From assembly GCA_027364845.1 (NCBI GenBank), contig DAHXOO010000001.1:112212-176211 (forward strand): DNA of 64,000 bases. Reading direction: 5' to 3'. A program made the translations under genes and the position numbers. The DNA is from Pseudomonadota bacterium. GTDB lineage: Bacteria > Pseudomonadota > Gammaproteobacteria > Acidiferrobacterales > UBA6901. Of this stretch, positions 36,288 through 45,493 are shown piece after piece; position 1 is the first letter of the stretch, and each line of letters opens with the position of its first letter. Below the pieces are notes generated by a model that saw only the letters and a program-made list of their open reading frames with translations, searched no databases and had not been told where the DNA came from.

Positions 36288-36446
36288 ATAGTTTTACCTA
36301 CACCCGTGCGCATTCGGCACATGTCCCCGCAATGATGCCACAGCTGTTCGCTGCAGGCAGTGTTTGTTCGCGCGTTGTTCAATTCGTCTCCTGCCTGGTG
36401 GTATGCTCATCGCCGGGAAAGACAGACTATGATGCAGGGGGAATCC

Positions 36447-37349
36447 GTGAACCGCGTTATGATCATAGGATGCGGCGACATCGGGACGCGTGTGGCGGCG
36501 CTCTGGCAGGCGCGTGGCGTGGCCGTGGCGGCACTGTCGCGCAGCGTCACCAGTACCGGGCGCCTGCACGACCGCGGAATTGAAGCGCTGCAGGGCGACC
36601 TAGACCGGTCTGATACGCTTACTCAAATCAATGTCGACGACTGCCTGCTCTATTACTTCGTTCCTCCGCCGAATGTCGGCGAAACCGATCTACGCATGCG
36701 CGCTCTGCTTGACGCCCTGTCTAACAGGCCGAACCCTCGCAAGGTAGTGTATATAAGCACCACTGGAGTCTACGGCGATAATGGCGGCGCATGGGTGACC
36801 GAGGATACGCCCGCCAACCCGCGGACCACGCGTGCTCGGCGCCGCTTGGACGCGGAGACCGTGCTACGTAGTTGGGGCCGCAACCAGGGAGTGGCAGCTA
36901 TCGTGCTACGTGTGCCCGGTATTTACGGGCCAGGGCGCCTTCCGATTGAGGCAATCCGATTGGGCCGGCCTGTGGTGAACGAAGCCGAATGCGGATTTTC
37001 CAATCGCATCCACGCCGACGACCTTGCCCGCATCTGCATTGCGGCCGCCGAACGGGGGCGCGCCGATACCATATATAATGCAAGTGACGGCAGTCCGGGA
37101 ACCATGACCGACTACTTTAACCGTGCTGCCGACGCCCTCGACCTGCCGCGCCCGCCAGTAGTGAGCCGCGCCGATGCTGCACGCTTCCTGAGCCCGGAGA
37201 TGCTTTCATATCTTGACGAGTCACGGCGTATCGACAACCGACGAATGCGCGAGGAGCTCGGTGTCGAACCTCTTTATCCCAATCTGCAGGCTGGCCTTGG
37301 TGCGTGCGTCGCAACCAGACCCGGTACTGCGAAAGGAGATGAGGCTTAG
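36447..37349 (+). CDS. Extended SDR / NAD-dependent epimerase-dehydratase family protein
   Basis: A Rossmann protein with the nucleotide motif VMIIGCGDIGTRVAALW near the N-terminus, VVYISTTGVYGDNGGAWVTEDTP (the Ser/Tyr region) and RVPGIYGPGRLP. It resembles the YeeZ-like group of nucleotide-sugar-epimerase relatives, whose substrates are unknown. The GTG at 36447 is taken as start because AGGGGG lies five bases upstream and the motif then begins at the second residue; the track start adds 29 residues from the intergenic region. The stop overlaps the convergent DsrS-like stop by four bases (TTAG). Confidence 0.87.
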   Translation: MNRVMIIGCGDIGTRVAALWQARGVAVAALSRSVTSTGRLHDRGIEALQGDLDRSDTLTQINVDDCLLYYFVPPPNVGETDLRMRALLDALSNRPNPRKVVYISTTGVYGDNGGAWVTEDTPANPRTTRARRRLDAETVLRSWGRNQGVAAIVLRVPGIYGPGRLPIEAIRLGRPVVNEAECGFSNRIHADDLARICIAAAERGRADTIYNASDGSPGTMTDYFNRAADALDLPRPPVVSRADAARFLSPEMLSYLDESRRIDNRRMREELGVEPLYPNLQAGLGACVATRPGTAKGDEA

Positions 37350-38488
37350 TAGCTTGCGGCGGTGCGCAACGCCGCGTACTGCTGCAAGATGGGTCCAACC
37401 AACGGCTCCATCTTCTTGGTCATGACCGTCCCAACCGCGGTGGTATGAGAGAAAATCGGGTTCAGCAACGTCTCGCTCACCTGAGACACGGCCAACAACG
37501 CAACAATCTCGCGCTCCAGCCTCGGAGCTAAATGTACCAGCGCTGCAAGCGGTCCGGCGGCGCAATCCGCTTGCGCGCTGTCCCGATATTGTGTCTGCGC
37601 GCGCTCGATGGCCGCAACCATGTCGCGCGGCGGCTCTTCGAGCGGTGTCGAACCGCGGAAGTAGCTGCCGATGACGTTCATGACGCTGATGGCCGCTTCC
37701 TGGCTGGCTGGCTTCCGCAGTATGCGCTCGGACACCGCCATGAAGCTCTGGCCCGAACGGTCGAGCAGCCGCAGCAATCGCGCCGCATATTCATTGCCGG
37801 CGCGCGCCAGCGGGTCCAAGATGTCGCACTGGCGAGCAAAGTCACTACGCGCAGCCTCCTCATCGGGCAGCGCGTCAGGTGTGGACTCGAGAAAACCAAG
37901 GTGATAAACATTTTTGTGCCAGCCTTTCTCCCAGATCCGCCGGCGCGCACGCTCATCAACCAGGCCCGGCTGCAGCACCAGTCGCACCGTTGCAATGATC
38001 GCGAGCGGCTCGGTCTCAAACGGCAGATATTCGACTAGGTATCCCGCCAATACTTTGCCCATGCTACCCCGGACAACGCACTCTCGGGCCAGCATGCAGC
38101 GCGCAATTTCCGGAGTGGGCAGCGCCCACCATGCACGGCGGGCAAGCTCATCCGTGAGACCGGCCGCGGCGGCGACCGCCACTACTGCCTCCGGTTCCCC
38201 AAGCATCAAAAGCTCGGCCAGACGTGCATCGCGGGCCTGACCCATGCGCGTCCAGCGCTGCAGAAATGCCGGATAGCCCCCGGGCGAACCAAGCACATGT
38301 CCGGAAAGCAGTTCGCGCACGCAGCGCAGGTACTGATCCGGATGGCCAGTCGGGCGAAGCCTGATCTTGGCTTCCTGGTCTCCGAACAGGCCATGAACCA
38401 TCATGCTCTGCTCGTCCACCCGGATCGCCTCGATCGGATTGGCGAGCAGCACATTCAGCCGCAACATGTCTTCATCGCTCAGTTGCAT
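37346..38488 (-). CDS. DsrS-like protein (probable), unknown biochemical function
   Basis: The 380-residue soluble protein is almost entirely helical. MQLSDEDMLRLNVLLANPIEAIRVDE and RELLSGHVLGSPGGYPAFLQRWTRMGQARDARLAELLMLGEPEAVVAV resemble what I recall of the sulfur reduction protein DsrS from purple sulfur bacteria. I make this call from memory of the family, so it is moderate. There is no signal peptide, cofactor motif or enzyme signature. It is the last gene of a MoxR-VWA-DsrS unit, which suggests it may be a target or adaptor of that chaperone-like pair. Confidence 0.6.
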   Translation of the reverse strand: MQLSDEDMLRLNVLLANPIEAIRVDEQSMMVHGLFGDQEAKIRLRPTGHPDQYLRCVRELLSGHVLGSPGGYPAFLQRWTRMGQARDARLAELLMLGEPEAVVAVAAAAGLTDELARRAWWALPTPEIARCMLARECVVRGSMGKVLAGYLVEYLPFETEPLAIIATVRLVLQPGLVDERARRRIWEKGWHKNVYHLGFLESTPDALPDEEAARSDFARQCDILDPLARAGNEYAARLLRLLDRSGQSFMAVSERILRKPASQEAAISVMNVIGSYFRGSTPLEEPPRDMVAAIERAQTQYRDSAQADCAAGPLAALVHLAPRLEREIVALLAVSQVSETLLNPIFSHTTAVGTVMTKKMEPLVGPILQQYAALRTAASY

Positions 38489-38522
38489 AATTTCGTCAAG
38501 CGGCGCGAATGCGGCCTGCCTC

Positions 38523-39764
38523 TTAATTCAGCTGAACCCGCTGGCCCCACGGTACAGAGGACTTCCCCTTGACCAGCCAGATCACCGGGAATGGCGGCAC
38601 ATACCGGGGAAATTCGCCGTCTGCATCGGTGAAATACAGCAATAAATCCGGCTGGCGGTCCTGCTTCTCAAGCCACTCGAAAGGAGGAATGAAGCTAGTA
38701 CCGCCCCCACCCAGCAGCGTTTCAGGTAATGTCAAATTCTCCCATGGCTCGTATCGCCACGGACCGCCCTCGCTGAGCTTGTCGTCGCAGCCGAGCAGGG
38801 TGACCCTCGCCCGTAGCTGCCCCTTGAGCGCGTCAACCTCCGCCAGAAACTCGCGCATTTCCGTGTCTCCGATCGAGCCACTGGTATCAAGCACAATGAC
38901 AAGCTCAACCTGAGAACTGCGCAGGCTGGGCAAAATCGCTGCGCCCTCGCGCCGCGAGGGCCGCGTGAAACTGTAGTCGTCGCGGCCACTCGCACTCATA
39001 TAACGTGCAAGCAGCATGCGCCACGGAAGCTGCGGCTGAAGCAGATGATCGATCACACGCGCCATCGAAGCGGTAAGCTTTCCGCTCTGCATCGCCTGCT
39101 GCGCCGCGCCAGCCAGACGCTGGCGCCACTGCACGCTCATTGCTTCGCGCTCGCTTTCCGTCAGTGGTGCTGGCTTTGCAGCGCCATCGCGCCTCACATC
39201 CGATGCTGCACCACCATCACCATCTCCAGATCCCGCATCGTCGGATTGCGGACTGCAGTCGCTGTCGCGAGATCTACCGCCACTAGATCCGTCCTCGCGG
39301 CGGCTGTCCTCCTCATCGTAAAGGTGCTGGTCCAGCGGTTCCTGTTCCTCGTTTTCCTGTATGCAGGGATATATCTCCTCCGCAGTCATTCCATCAAAGC
39401 AGTCGAGCAGCAGGGTTCCCGGAGGCGGCGTCAGGCCGTCGTTCACAAGTAGCGGGTTCACGGCGTAGTCGCAAGCGAGGTCCCAGCGCCGTTTTACCCG
39501 ATGCTGGCGTCGCACAAAGTGCGACAGCGCACAATGCAGCGCTTCATGCGCGAGCACAAATTGGGTCTGATCCAGGTTGAGGGCGCCGATGTAATCGCGG
39601 TTATAGTAGAACCCGCGTGCATCGGTGGCGGTGGTCCTGCACCACGCCGAATCGGCCGCAACCACAGGCAATCGCAGCACCAGTGCCCCGAGAAATGGCT
39701 TGTCGAGAATCAGCCGTGCCCGCGCCGCCGCGAGCTTGGTTTCCACATCATCCTTTGCGGCCAT
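38523..39764 (-). CDS. VWA-like / DUF2201 putative metallopeptidase-domain protein
   Basis: The N-terminal half is the DUF2201 metallopeptidase-like domain with HEALHCALSHFVRR (an HExxH zinc motif), LDQTQFVLA before it and WDLACDYAVNPLL after it. An acidic, Ser/Asp-rich linker (about residues 140-200) follows. The C-terminal part is a VWA-like domain with VIVLDTSGSIGDTEMREFLAEVDAL (a DTSGS MIDAS motif). Length is 413. It lies 5 bases after the MoxR ATPase gene, the standard MoxR-VWA pairing in which the ATPase remodels a target with help of the VWA partner. Confidence 0.9.
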   Translation of the reverse strand: MAAKDDVETKLAAARARLILDKPFLGALVLRLPVVAADSAWCRTTATDARGFYYNRDYIGALNLDQTQFVLAHEALHCALSHFVRRQHRVKRRWDLACDYAVNPLLVNDGLTPPPGTLLLDCFDGMTAEEIYPCIQENEEQEPLDQHLYDEEDSRREDGSSGGRSRDSDCSPQSDDAGSGDGDGGAASDVRRDGAAKPAPLTESEREAMSVQWRQRLAGAAQQAMQSGKLTASMARVIDHLLQPQLPWRMLLARYMSASGRDDYSFTRPSRREGAAILPSLRSSQVELVIVLDTSGSIGDTEMREFLAEVDALKGQLRARVTLLGCDDKLSEGGPWRYEPWENLTLPETLLGGGGTSFIPPFEWLEKQDRQPDLLLYFTDADGEFPRYVPPFPVIWLVKGKSSVPWGQRVQLN

Positions 39765-39769
39765 GGTCC

Positions 39770-40816
39770 TTACATGTCAAAAAGCATCACATCTGCGATA
39801 TGCTTCGCCCAGTGTCCAAACTGCGGAAGCGCAAACAGCTTGCGCCCCACTGCACGCTGCATGTCCGAGACCAGCATCACACCCATTTCGCGCTGAGGAA
39901 ACCTGGACGCATAGTCGAGAATATGGCCATAGACGCGGCTTTCATCGGCGCTGTTCCGTGCGCGCAACGCGCGCCCGACGAGCGCACTCGCTACTGCATA
40001 CTGGAGGTCAATCTCGCGCGGCACCAACACGCTTTCTCCACCGATGATGGCGTCGATGTCCGGTAGGTTATCTAGATTTTCGATGAAGGCCTGTAACTCT
40101 ACGGCGGCTGCCGGACCGACACATGCCTGCAGCGCGCCACGCAGAAGTTCCGGCTGGTCGCCAAACTTATGAAGCGTGCGGTGCACGAATTCCCAGGAGC
40201 GTGGACTGGGAAACGCAACAGGATTGTGCGCAGGATCGAAGTCGAACAGCAACTCCGGCCTGAAACGCAGGAATGCCACGATGCGTTCATCTATGCCATT
40301 GGCATAGGCCCAGCTCACCCAATCGTCAAGATGGGTCTCCACCTCGAAATGCGAGAATCTGTTGGCAAGCGGCGCCGGCATGCTGTACGTGACTCCGCGG
40401 TCTCCGTGGCGATTGCCGGCCGCGAATATCGCCCATCCGTCGGGAACCCGATAGGCTCCGAGGCGCCGGTCGAGAATCAGCTGGTAAGCCGCTGCCGACA
40501 CAGTCGGTGCGGCCGACGTGATCTCGTCCAGAAACAGAATGCCCGCCTGACCATGGCGCGTGGCGTCCGGCAGCATCGCAGGAATCGCCCATTCGACGAG
40601 ATCATTGACCCGGAACGGTATGCCACGCAAATCGGTCGGCTCCATCTGCGACAGGCGGATGTCAATGACCGGCACGGCATGCCGGGAGGCGATCTGCGTG
40701 ACCATCTGGGACTTTCCTACTCCCGGTGGCCCCCACAACATTACCGGCGTATGGTGGCCGTCCCGGGCGCTGGTGAATTCCCGGTCCAAGATGGAAAGCA
40801 GGTGCAAAGGACGCAT
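39770..40816 (-). CDS. MoxR-family AAA+ ATPase
   Basis: AAA+ ATPase with Walker A GPPGVGKSQM (about residue 30), Walker B ILFLDEITSA, sensor 1 IFAAGNRHGD and the downstream APLANRFSHFEVE with the Arg finger. The central part carries the MoxR insert. Length is 348. MoxR proteins act as chaperones in metal-centre assembly or stress tolerance together with VWA proteins. Here it is the first gene of MoxR - VWA/DUF2201 - DsrS-like, all with short spacing. No promoter of a known class was recognised upstream. Confidence 0.92.
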   Translation of the reverse strand: MRPLHLLSILDREFTSARDGHHTPVMLWGPPGVGKSQMVTQIASRHAVPVIDIRLSQMEPTDLRGIPFRVNDLVEWAIPAMLPDATRHGQAGILFLDEITSAAPTVSAAAYQLILDRRLGAYRVPDGWAIFAAGNRHGDRGVTYSMPAPLANRFSHFEVETHLDDWVSWAYANGIDERIVAFLRFRPELLFDFDPAHNPVAFPSPRSWEFVHRTLHKFGDQPELLRGALQACVGPAAAVELQAFIENLDNLPDIDAIIGGESVLVPREIDLQYAVASALVGRALRARNSADESRVYGHILDYASRFPQREMGVMLVSDMQRAVGRKLFALPQFGHWAKHIADVMLFDM

Positions 40817-41361
40817 AACTTCTCCGTAAAACGGTGGCCAATCTGGGCACGTCGTTCTGCAGTATAAATGTTAGTATCGATCCGGGGCAAAATCCGGTTC
40901 CTGCCTGGGACACACGCCGCATCAGCCGCTGTGATATTGATACGCTGATGCTGTCAGCCTGCAGAAAGCTGCGTCAAGCTGCACGCAACAGCGGTCGCCG
41001 ACAAAGGCCCGCAGCGGGCGGTGGCGCTCCGCTTTCGGATGGCAGGCTATCCAGAATAACGCACCCTGCCCCGGCAACCTAAACAGCCGACTGGCCAGTG
41101 TCCCGCAGACTCCGTGGACGGAGTTTTATTTGTGATTTCTAGGGGATGGTCAGATTTGAGTACCCAAGGGGCGGGACCAGCGTTACCCATTAGCCACATT
41201 CATACGGATGCTTGCTTGCGCTCGCAGACTGTGGCCAAGATAAGGCAATGTGGCAGACGGGTTGCGTCGACATCTACAGCGCAACGAAGATTTGTAGGAG
41301 CTGCCGGCACCGTACGCCCGATCACCGTTGCCGGCGCAGATGCCATTGACGACAGTGCAGC
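40817..41361. other. Gene-poor stretch
   Basis: Intergenic DNA between the MoxR gene and the first PilZ-like gene. No ORF with protein-like composition was seen; the 122-residue plus-strand ORF at 41114 is largely the antisense of the PilZ gene. The MoxR-unit promoter should lie at its left end. Confidence 0.5.
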
Positions 41362-41790
41362 TCAGCGTTCCGGGAATTCGTCAAGCTTCGGAAAATCAGA
41401 GGCGTACCATCTGATCCACTCCACTGCAGCCTCCTCACGGGTCAATTCTCGGCCTTCGCGCTCACGTACCATTACCCGGTAGCGCTCGATACAGAATATC
41501 TGCCATATCATCCGTGCCCGGAAACGATCGATCTTGCGCAAGAATTCAATACCGACGATGAAATGGTCGTGCTCCGGCCTGCACCAAACTACACGACCGG
41601 TAGTATCGAGTACCGGTGGTGCAACAGGGATTTGCAGCCGAATTGGGGCGCCAGGAAGCAGCACCGATCTTGAAGCAAACACCAGTCCAGTCGGGCCGAT
41701 TTCGCGCAGGTAATCGCCATCCGGAACAACGACCGCATCGAGCTGCAATTCGGCAGCGGTGCACTCCGGATCTGGGTTCGCACTCCGCAT
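41362..41790 (-). CDS. Degenerate PilZ-like protein lacking c-di-GMP motifs
   Basis: The C-terminal half (GRVVWCRPEHDHFIVGIEFL, then RARMIWQIFCIERYR and LTREEAAVEWIRWYASDFPKLDE) closely parallels the intact PilZ protein encoded 2 kb away (GKVAWCKK--QYVIGVEF, then ARTQIFEMVFRIDEYRR and LTHQQAALEWIEKCWVDFF). With the ATG at 41790, which has AAGGGG upstream, both proteins are exactly 142 residues. This copy has no RxxxR motif at its N-terminus, and the D/N-x-S-x-x-G box is reduced to EIGPTG. It probably cannot bind cyclic di-GMP and may act as a constitutive or partner subunit. The track start 50 codons earlier is not supported. Confidence 0.8.
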   Translation of the reverse strand: MRSANPDPECTAAELQLDAVVVPDGDYLREIGPTGLVFASRSVLLPGAPIRLQIPVAPPVLDTTGRVVWCRPEHDHFIVGIEFLRKIDRFRARMIWQIFCIERYRVMVREREGRELTREEAAVEWIRWYASDFPKLDEFPER

Positions 41791-41939
41791 GAATCCCCTT
41801 TTTGTTCGGCGGCGGATGTCGCCACCAGCAAGAGTCATGCAGAAAGCATGCCAGGTCCCGAAACGTTCACCGTTGGATGCGCCACGATTCCCGGCGCAAA
41901 CTGGCTGGATCCCGGCCTTGCAATCCTTATACCCAGCCA

Positions 41940-42719
41940 TTAAGAATGCGCGCGAAGCGCCTTCAGGAAGGCCCTGATACGGCGCGCGTTGGTGCCAAGA
42001 TCACTAACGCCAACGCGCGATGTAGAGCGCAGGTCGACTCGCGCACCGGCCGCCACTGGCCGAACACGCACTACGATGTCATCAGCGAAGCCAAACCAGA
42101 AGGTAGTGTCAGTTGCCTCGATGCGGCCCACCTGCGGAACAGCAGCGACGATATGCCAACCGAGAGAACGCGCGGTACGGAGCGCATCCTGGAAGGCCTC
42201 ACTCGGCGAAAGGGACAGTATCGCAGGCTTGATGTCTGGATATGCAAGCTTTTGCAGAGCAGCGACCCGGGGACCGCCGTAGGCGCTCGGATCTGGCGCT
42301 GCGCTGCGCAACGGCAGAATCGCGACGAAAACCGGCGGATCGCGCGTGTCAGTCGTGATGTCGTGGATCGGTGGAAGACTGCGTGCAAGATAAACCCAGT
42401 GGAGCGGCACCGCGAATACCGGAAGGCTCACAGCAAGACTCAGTATGGCCACCGCTACGACGCCCCGCTTGGCCCCTGCGCCGGCCCATATCAGGGCCGT
42501 AAGTCCCGCCACGCTGGCGACGACGGCAAGACACGCTGCTCCGCCCAAGACCATAAAACCCACAGCAAACGACCACAAGCCGAAGCGATGACCAAAACCA
42601 GACATGGCGGAGAGCACAACGGCCACGACTGCGAACACTAGAGCAACTCGTGCCAACCGGGCGCTGGCATGCACAGCGTCAATGCCCCGCACATGTTCTG
42701 ACTTAGTCGCAAATGTCAT
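41940..42719 (-). CDS. DUF1499-domain inner-membrane protein
   Basis: The N-terminal half has about four membrane segments (RVALVFAVVAVVLSAMSGFG, WSFAVGFMVLGGAACLAVVASVAGLTALIW, GVVAVAILSLAVSLPVFAVPL). The C-terminal half is the DUF1499 domain (HDITTDTRDPPVFVAI at its start, IEATDTTFWFGFADDIVVRVRP near its end). Function is unknown; the soluble domain should face the periplasm. The ATG at 42719 (MTFATKSEHV) is preferred to the track start 12 codons earlier. It lies 149 bases before the degenerate PilZ gene and 53 bases after the quinone oxidoreductase gene. Confidence 0.87.
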   Translation of the reverse strand: MTFATKSEHVRGIDAVHASARLARVALVFAVVAVVLSAMSGFGHRFGLWSFAVGFMVLGGAACLAVVASVAGLTALIWAGAGAKRGVVAVAILSLAVSLPVFAVPLHWVYLARSLPPIHDITTDTRDPPVFVAILPLRSAAPDPSAYGGPRVAALQKLAYPDIKPAILSLSPSEAFQDALRTARSLGWHIVAAVPQVGRIEATDTTFWFGFADDIVVRVRPVAAGARVDLRSTSRVGVSDLGTNARRIRAFLKALRAHS

Positions 42720-42772
42720 CGTTGCCACTCCCGGCATCGCCGTGGCCGGCGTCAAAAATTACGGCTGGTAAC

Positions 42773-43786
42773 TCAGTCTGTGGCAACTCTCAGGACAATT
42801 TTACCGATATGCGTCCCGCTTTCCATCATGGTATGGGCGTGTGCAGCCTGTTCCAGGGGGAAAGTCGCGTGCACCACAGGACGCACCTGGCCAGATTCGA
42901 GCAGCGGCCAGACTTGCGCGCGCAGTGATTGTGCGATCGCCGCCTTCACCGCAATCGGCCGCGCGCGCAGCGCTGATCCGGTAAGCACCAATCGGCGCCG
43001 CAACACCTGGTCGATTTCCACCATCGCCTCGCGCCCGCCCAGATAGGAGATGAAAACCAGGCGTCCATCATCGGCCAGTGCCCGCAGTTCCCGAGGAACG
43101 TAGTCGCCCCCTACCATATCGAGGATTACGTCCACCCCACGGTTTTTAGTAAGAGTCCTGGTTACAGAGACGAAATCCTCCGTCCTGTAGTTGATAGCGC
43201 GCTCCGCACCCAGACGTTCGCAGGCTTGGCATTTCTCTGCGCTGCCGGCAGTCGCGAATACCCGTAGACCGAAGGCGTGCGCCAACTGTATCGCGCACAC
43301 CCCGATGCCGCTGGCGCCACCCTGGACGAGCAGGCTTTCCCCAGGACGAATTGCCGCCCGGTCGAACACATTGCTCCACACCGTAAAGTAAGTCTCCGGC
43401 AGAGATGCAGCTTCAGTCATGTTCAGGCCACACGGAACCGGCAGGCACTGTTCACCAGGGGCAACGCAATACTCCGCATAACCACCTCCGGACACCAGCG
43501 CGCACACACAGTCACCCGCACGCCAGGGGCTGGTGCCTGGTCCAAGACTGGCGATAGTGCCGGCAATTTCAAGTCCGGGAACTTCTGTCACTCCGGGCGG
43601 CGGCGGATAAAGACCTTTGCGCTGCAGGAGATCTGGGCGGTTGACGCCAGCGGCTGCGACCTTGACCAAAACTTCCCCGGTGCCCGGCGTCGGCGTCGCG
43701 CGGGCCCCGACGACGAGAACCTCGGGTGCGCCGTGGGCGGTGATCACGATGGCGCGCATAAAAGCTGGTGGTTGGATGCTGTTCAT
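42773..43786 (-). CDS. NAD(P)H-quinone oxidoreductase, zinc-free MDR family
   Basis: A medium-chain reductase of the quinone-oxidoreductase/PIG3 type that probably reduces quinones or enals with NADPH. The sequence has RAIVITAHGAPEVLVVG at the start, ATPTPGTGEVLVKVAAAGVNRPDLLQRKGLYPPPPG, the nucleotide site VQGGASGIGVCAIQLAHAFGLRVFATAGS, and no structural-zinc Cys cluster. The start at 43786 (MNSIQPPAFMRAIV) has GAGGG upstream; M at MRAIV is an alternative. The track start would overlap the upstream PilZ gene. Length is 337. Confidence 0.9.
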   Translation of the reverse strand: MNSIQPPAFMRAIVITAHGAPEVLVVGARATPTPGTGEVLVKVAAAGVNRPDLLQRKGLYPPPPGVTEVPGLEIAGTIASLGPGTSPWRAGDCVCALVSGGGYAEYCVAPGEQCLPVPCGLNMTEAASLPETYFTVWSNVFDRAAIRPGESLLVQGGASGIGVCAIQLAHAFGLRVFATAGSAEKCQACERLGAERAINYRTEDFVSVTRTLTKNRGVDVILDMVGGDYVPRELRALADDGRLVFISYLGGREAMVEIDQVLRRRLVLTGSALRARPIAVKAAIAQSLRAQVWPLLESGQVRPVVHATFPLEQAAHAHTMMESGTHIGKIVLRVATD

Positions 43787-43830
43787 GGTCGGCCCTCGAT
43801 GCGAGCGTACGCCGGGACGCGGTCGCCGAT

Positions 43831-44259
43831 TCAGCGCCGGCCCTGATCTGCCTTCCCGAAGAAGTCGACCCAGCACTTTTCGATCCATTCCAGGGCAGCC
43901 TGTTGGTGGGTGAGGCCCCGGCCTTCTTGCTCCAGGGTCTTGCGCCGGTATTCATCAATGCGGAAAACCATTTCAAAGATCTGTGTCCGCGCCTTGTCAT
44001 CTGCGTTGATGAATTCCACCCCGATCACATACTGCAACGACATTTTCTTGCACCATGCGACCTTTCCCAGGACCTCAAATACCGGCCCATTCGGGGGGAT
44101 GCGCAGCCGAATAACGGTGCCGGACTTGAGTTCGACCATGGAATTGAACGACAGGCCGCCACGGCTGATGTTGTTGAGGTACAGGGTTTCGCTGGCTACC
44201 ACCTCCTCGAGCGACACGGATACGGGTAGACCAGCCGGATAACGGATAAAGCTTCGCAT
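43831..44259 (-). CDS. PilZ-domain c-di-GMP-binding protein
   Basis: A single-domain PilZ protein of 142 residues. MRSFIR supplies the RxxxR motif at the very N-terminus, and NNISRGGLSF supplies N-x-S-x-x-G, so cyclic di-GMP binding is expected. KVAWCKKMSLQYVIGVEFINADDKARTQIFEMVF follows, then a C-terminal helix (GLTHQQAALEWIEKCWVDFFGK) shared with the degenerate paralogue. Partners are unknown; small PilZ proteins act on pili, motors or polysaccharide synthases. Motility genes are on the other side of the window. Confidence 0.88.
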   Translation of the reverse strand: MRSFIRYPAGLPVSVSLEEVVASETLYLNNISRGGLSFNSMVELKSGTVIRLRIPPNGPVFEVLGKVAWCKKMSLQYVIGVEFINADDKARTQIFEMVFRIDEYRRKTLEQEGRGLTHQQAALEWIEKCWVDFFGKADQGRR

Positions 44260-44396
44260 ATTGCCTCTAGTTTAGCTGTTTTGCTTCTTCGGGATACGAC
44301 GCACCTAATCCTAGCGCTAGCCGGACCGCAGCGCAGCAAATGTGGAAAGCGCCATGGATCGGCACGGCCGGATTCACATTCTTCTCAATCCAAATT

Positions 44397-45344
44397 CTAG
44401 GCCAGATCCCAGCCCGCAGTCGGCAAGGAAGAGCGTCCGCGGCGGCGTCTCATCAGCATGGCAAGGCGCTCACGGGTATCCAGCCCGGTCCCGAGGTCCC
44501 AGCAATTCACAACCGCAAGCCTCGGTCCTCCCGGAGGCATGGCATGCATGCGCGCGGGCCGGTCCGCATCAAATGTAATCTGAACGCTCGAAATTCCTGG
44601 TTGTGAAAGCAGGCCGGAGACGGCGCTGCGATCGAACTGGGGAAACTGCGTGCCGGGTTCCCCAAAAAGAACCACACTGTAGCCGGTGCGCCGGCAATGG
44701 TCCGGATAACTCCAGACCTGGTGCGCATAAAGGTCGACCACGGCCTGTATCCAGCCGCTGCCGTAAAGGTCCGGCCACTGATCTGCGAAGCGCAGATGTG
44801 CCTCGATAATCATCCCGCCAATCGTCTCAAGATTGACACAGCCGCAATATCCTTCAAGGTTGCGCCGCAGCCAATCACCGCAGTAGGCTTCGATATCGGG
44901 GCGCGGTTCGGCTAGGACTGTCCAGTAGTCAAACGTACCGTGCTCAAGCGTCTTGGCCAAGACATGACGCCACCAAACCGGCTGTCCATCGACTAGCGCC
45001 ACATCGCTGCTTACATGCTCCCCGTTGAGCAGAGGCATCCACATATGTCCGGGTTGCTGGACACATTCGTACTCTTCGAGCGAAGCGATGACGCGGCTAC
45101 CTACCCCCATGCCGCGCAGGTTATACACCGGCTTGCTAAACACCGGAAAGCACGGTGGTGTGACACCATGCGGAGCATGCTCCAACCCCTGCGTCTGACA
45201 GATCAACAGCTTGTTATAGATCCAGCGATGTTCGGGAAAAAGACGATAGGCATATTCGTCGTCCGTCGGAATGACGATTTCCTTAGGGCAGTCGACTCCC
45301 TCGAAGTACTGCTCACGCCACTGATCCTGCTCAATGATAGGCAT
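44397..45344 (-). CDS. ATP-grasp-like protein of unknown function
   Basis: I do not recognise a named family. The fold looks like ATP-grasp: NKLLICQTQGLEHAPHGVTPPCFPVFSKPVYNLRGMGVGSRVI resembles the nucleotide lid with its Lys and Gly-rich loop, followed by a Met/Trp-rich strand and GEHVSSDVALVDGQPVWWRH. GCVNLETIGGMIIEAHLRFADQWPDLYG resembles the metal-binding E-x-N/R segment. The preferred start is the ATG at 45344 (MPIIEQDQWREQYF), 315 residues; the track start adds 26 unlike residues. It follows sucD by 149 bases on the same strand, but whether it belongs to the suc operon is unclear. Confidence 0.6.
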   Translation of the reverse strand: MPIIEQDQWREQYFEGVDCPKEIVIPTDDEYAYRLFPEHRWIYNKLLICQTQGLEHAPHGVTPPCFPVFSKPVYNLRGMGVGSRVIASLEEYECVQQPGHMWMPLLNGEHVSSDVALVDGQPVWWRHVLAKTLEHGTFDYWTVLAEPRPDIEAYCGDWLRRNLEGYCGCVNLETIGGMIIEAHLRFADQWPDLYGSGWIQAVVDLYAHQVWSYPDHCRRTGYSVVLFGEPGTQFPQFDRSAVSGLLSQPGISSVQITFDADRPARMHAMPPGGPRLAVVNCWDLGTGLDTRERLAMLMRRRRGRSSLPTAGWDLA

Positions 45345-45493
45345 GACGCCGGACACTCTGGGACGCCCGTCCGGATCGGCCTGACCAGCCGATCCGGGCA
45401 ACGCGGCTGCGCCGCCTGGCATTGTTCGCTAGAGGCATACGGAAGCTTGTCCCTGGGTGATAGCACCGGAAACACTCTCCATGCATCCCGGCC

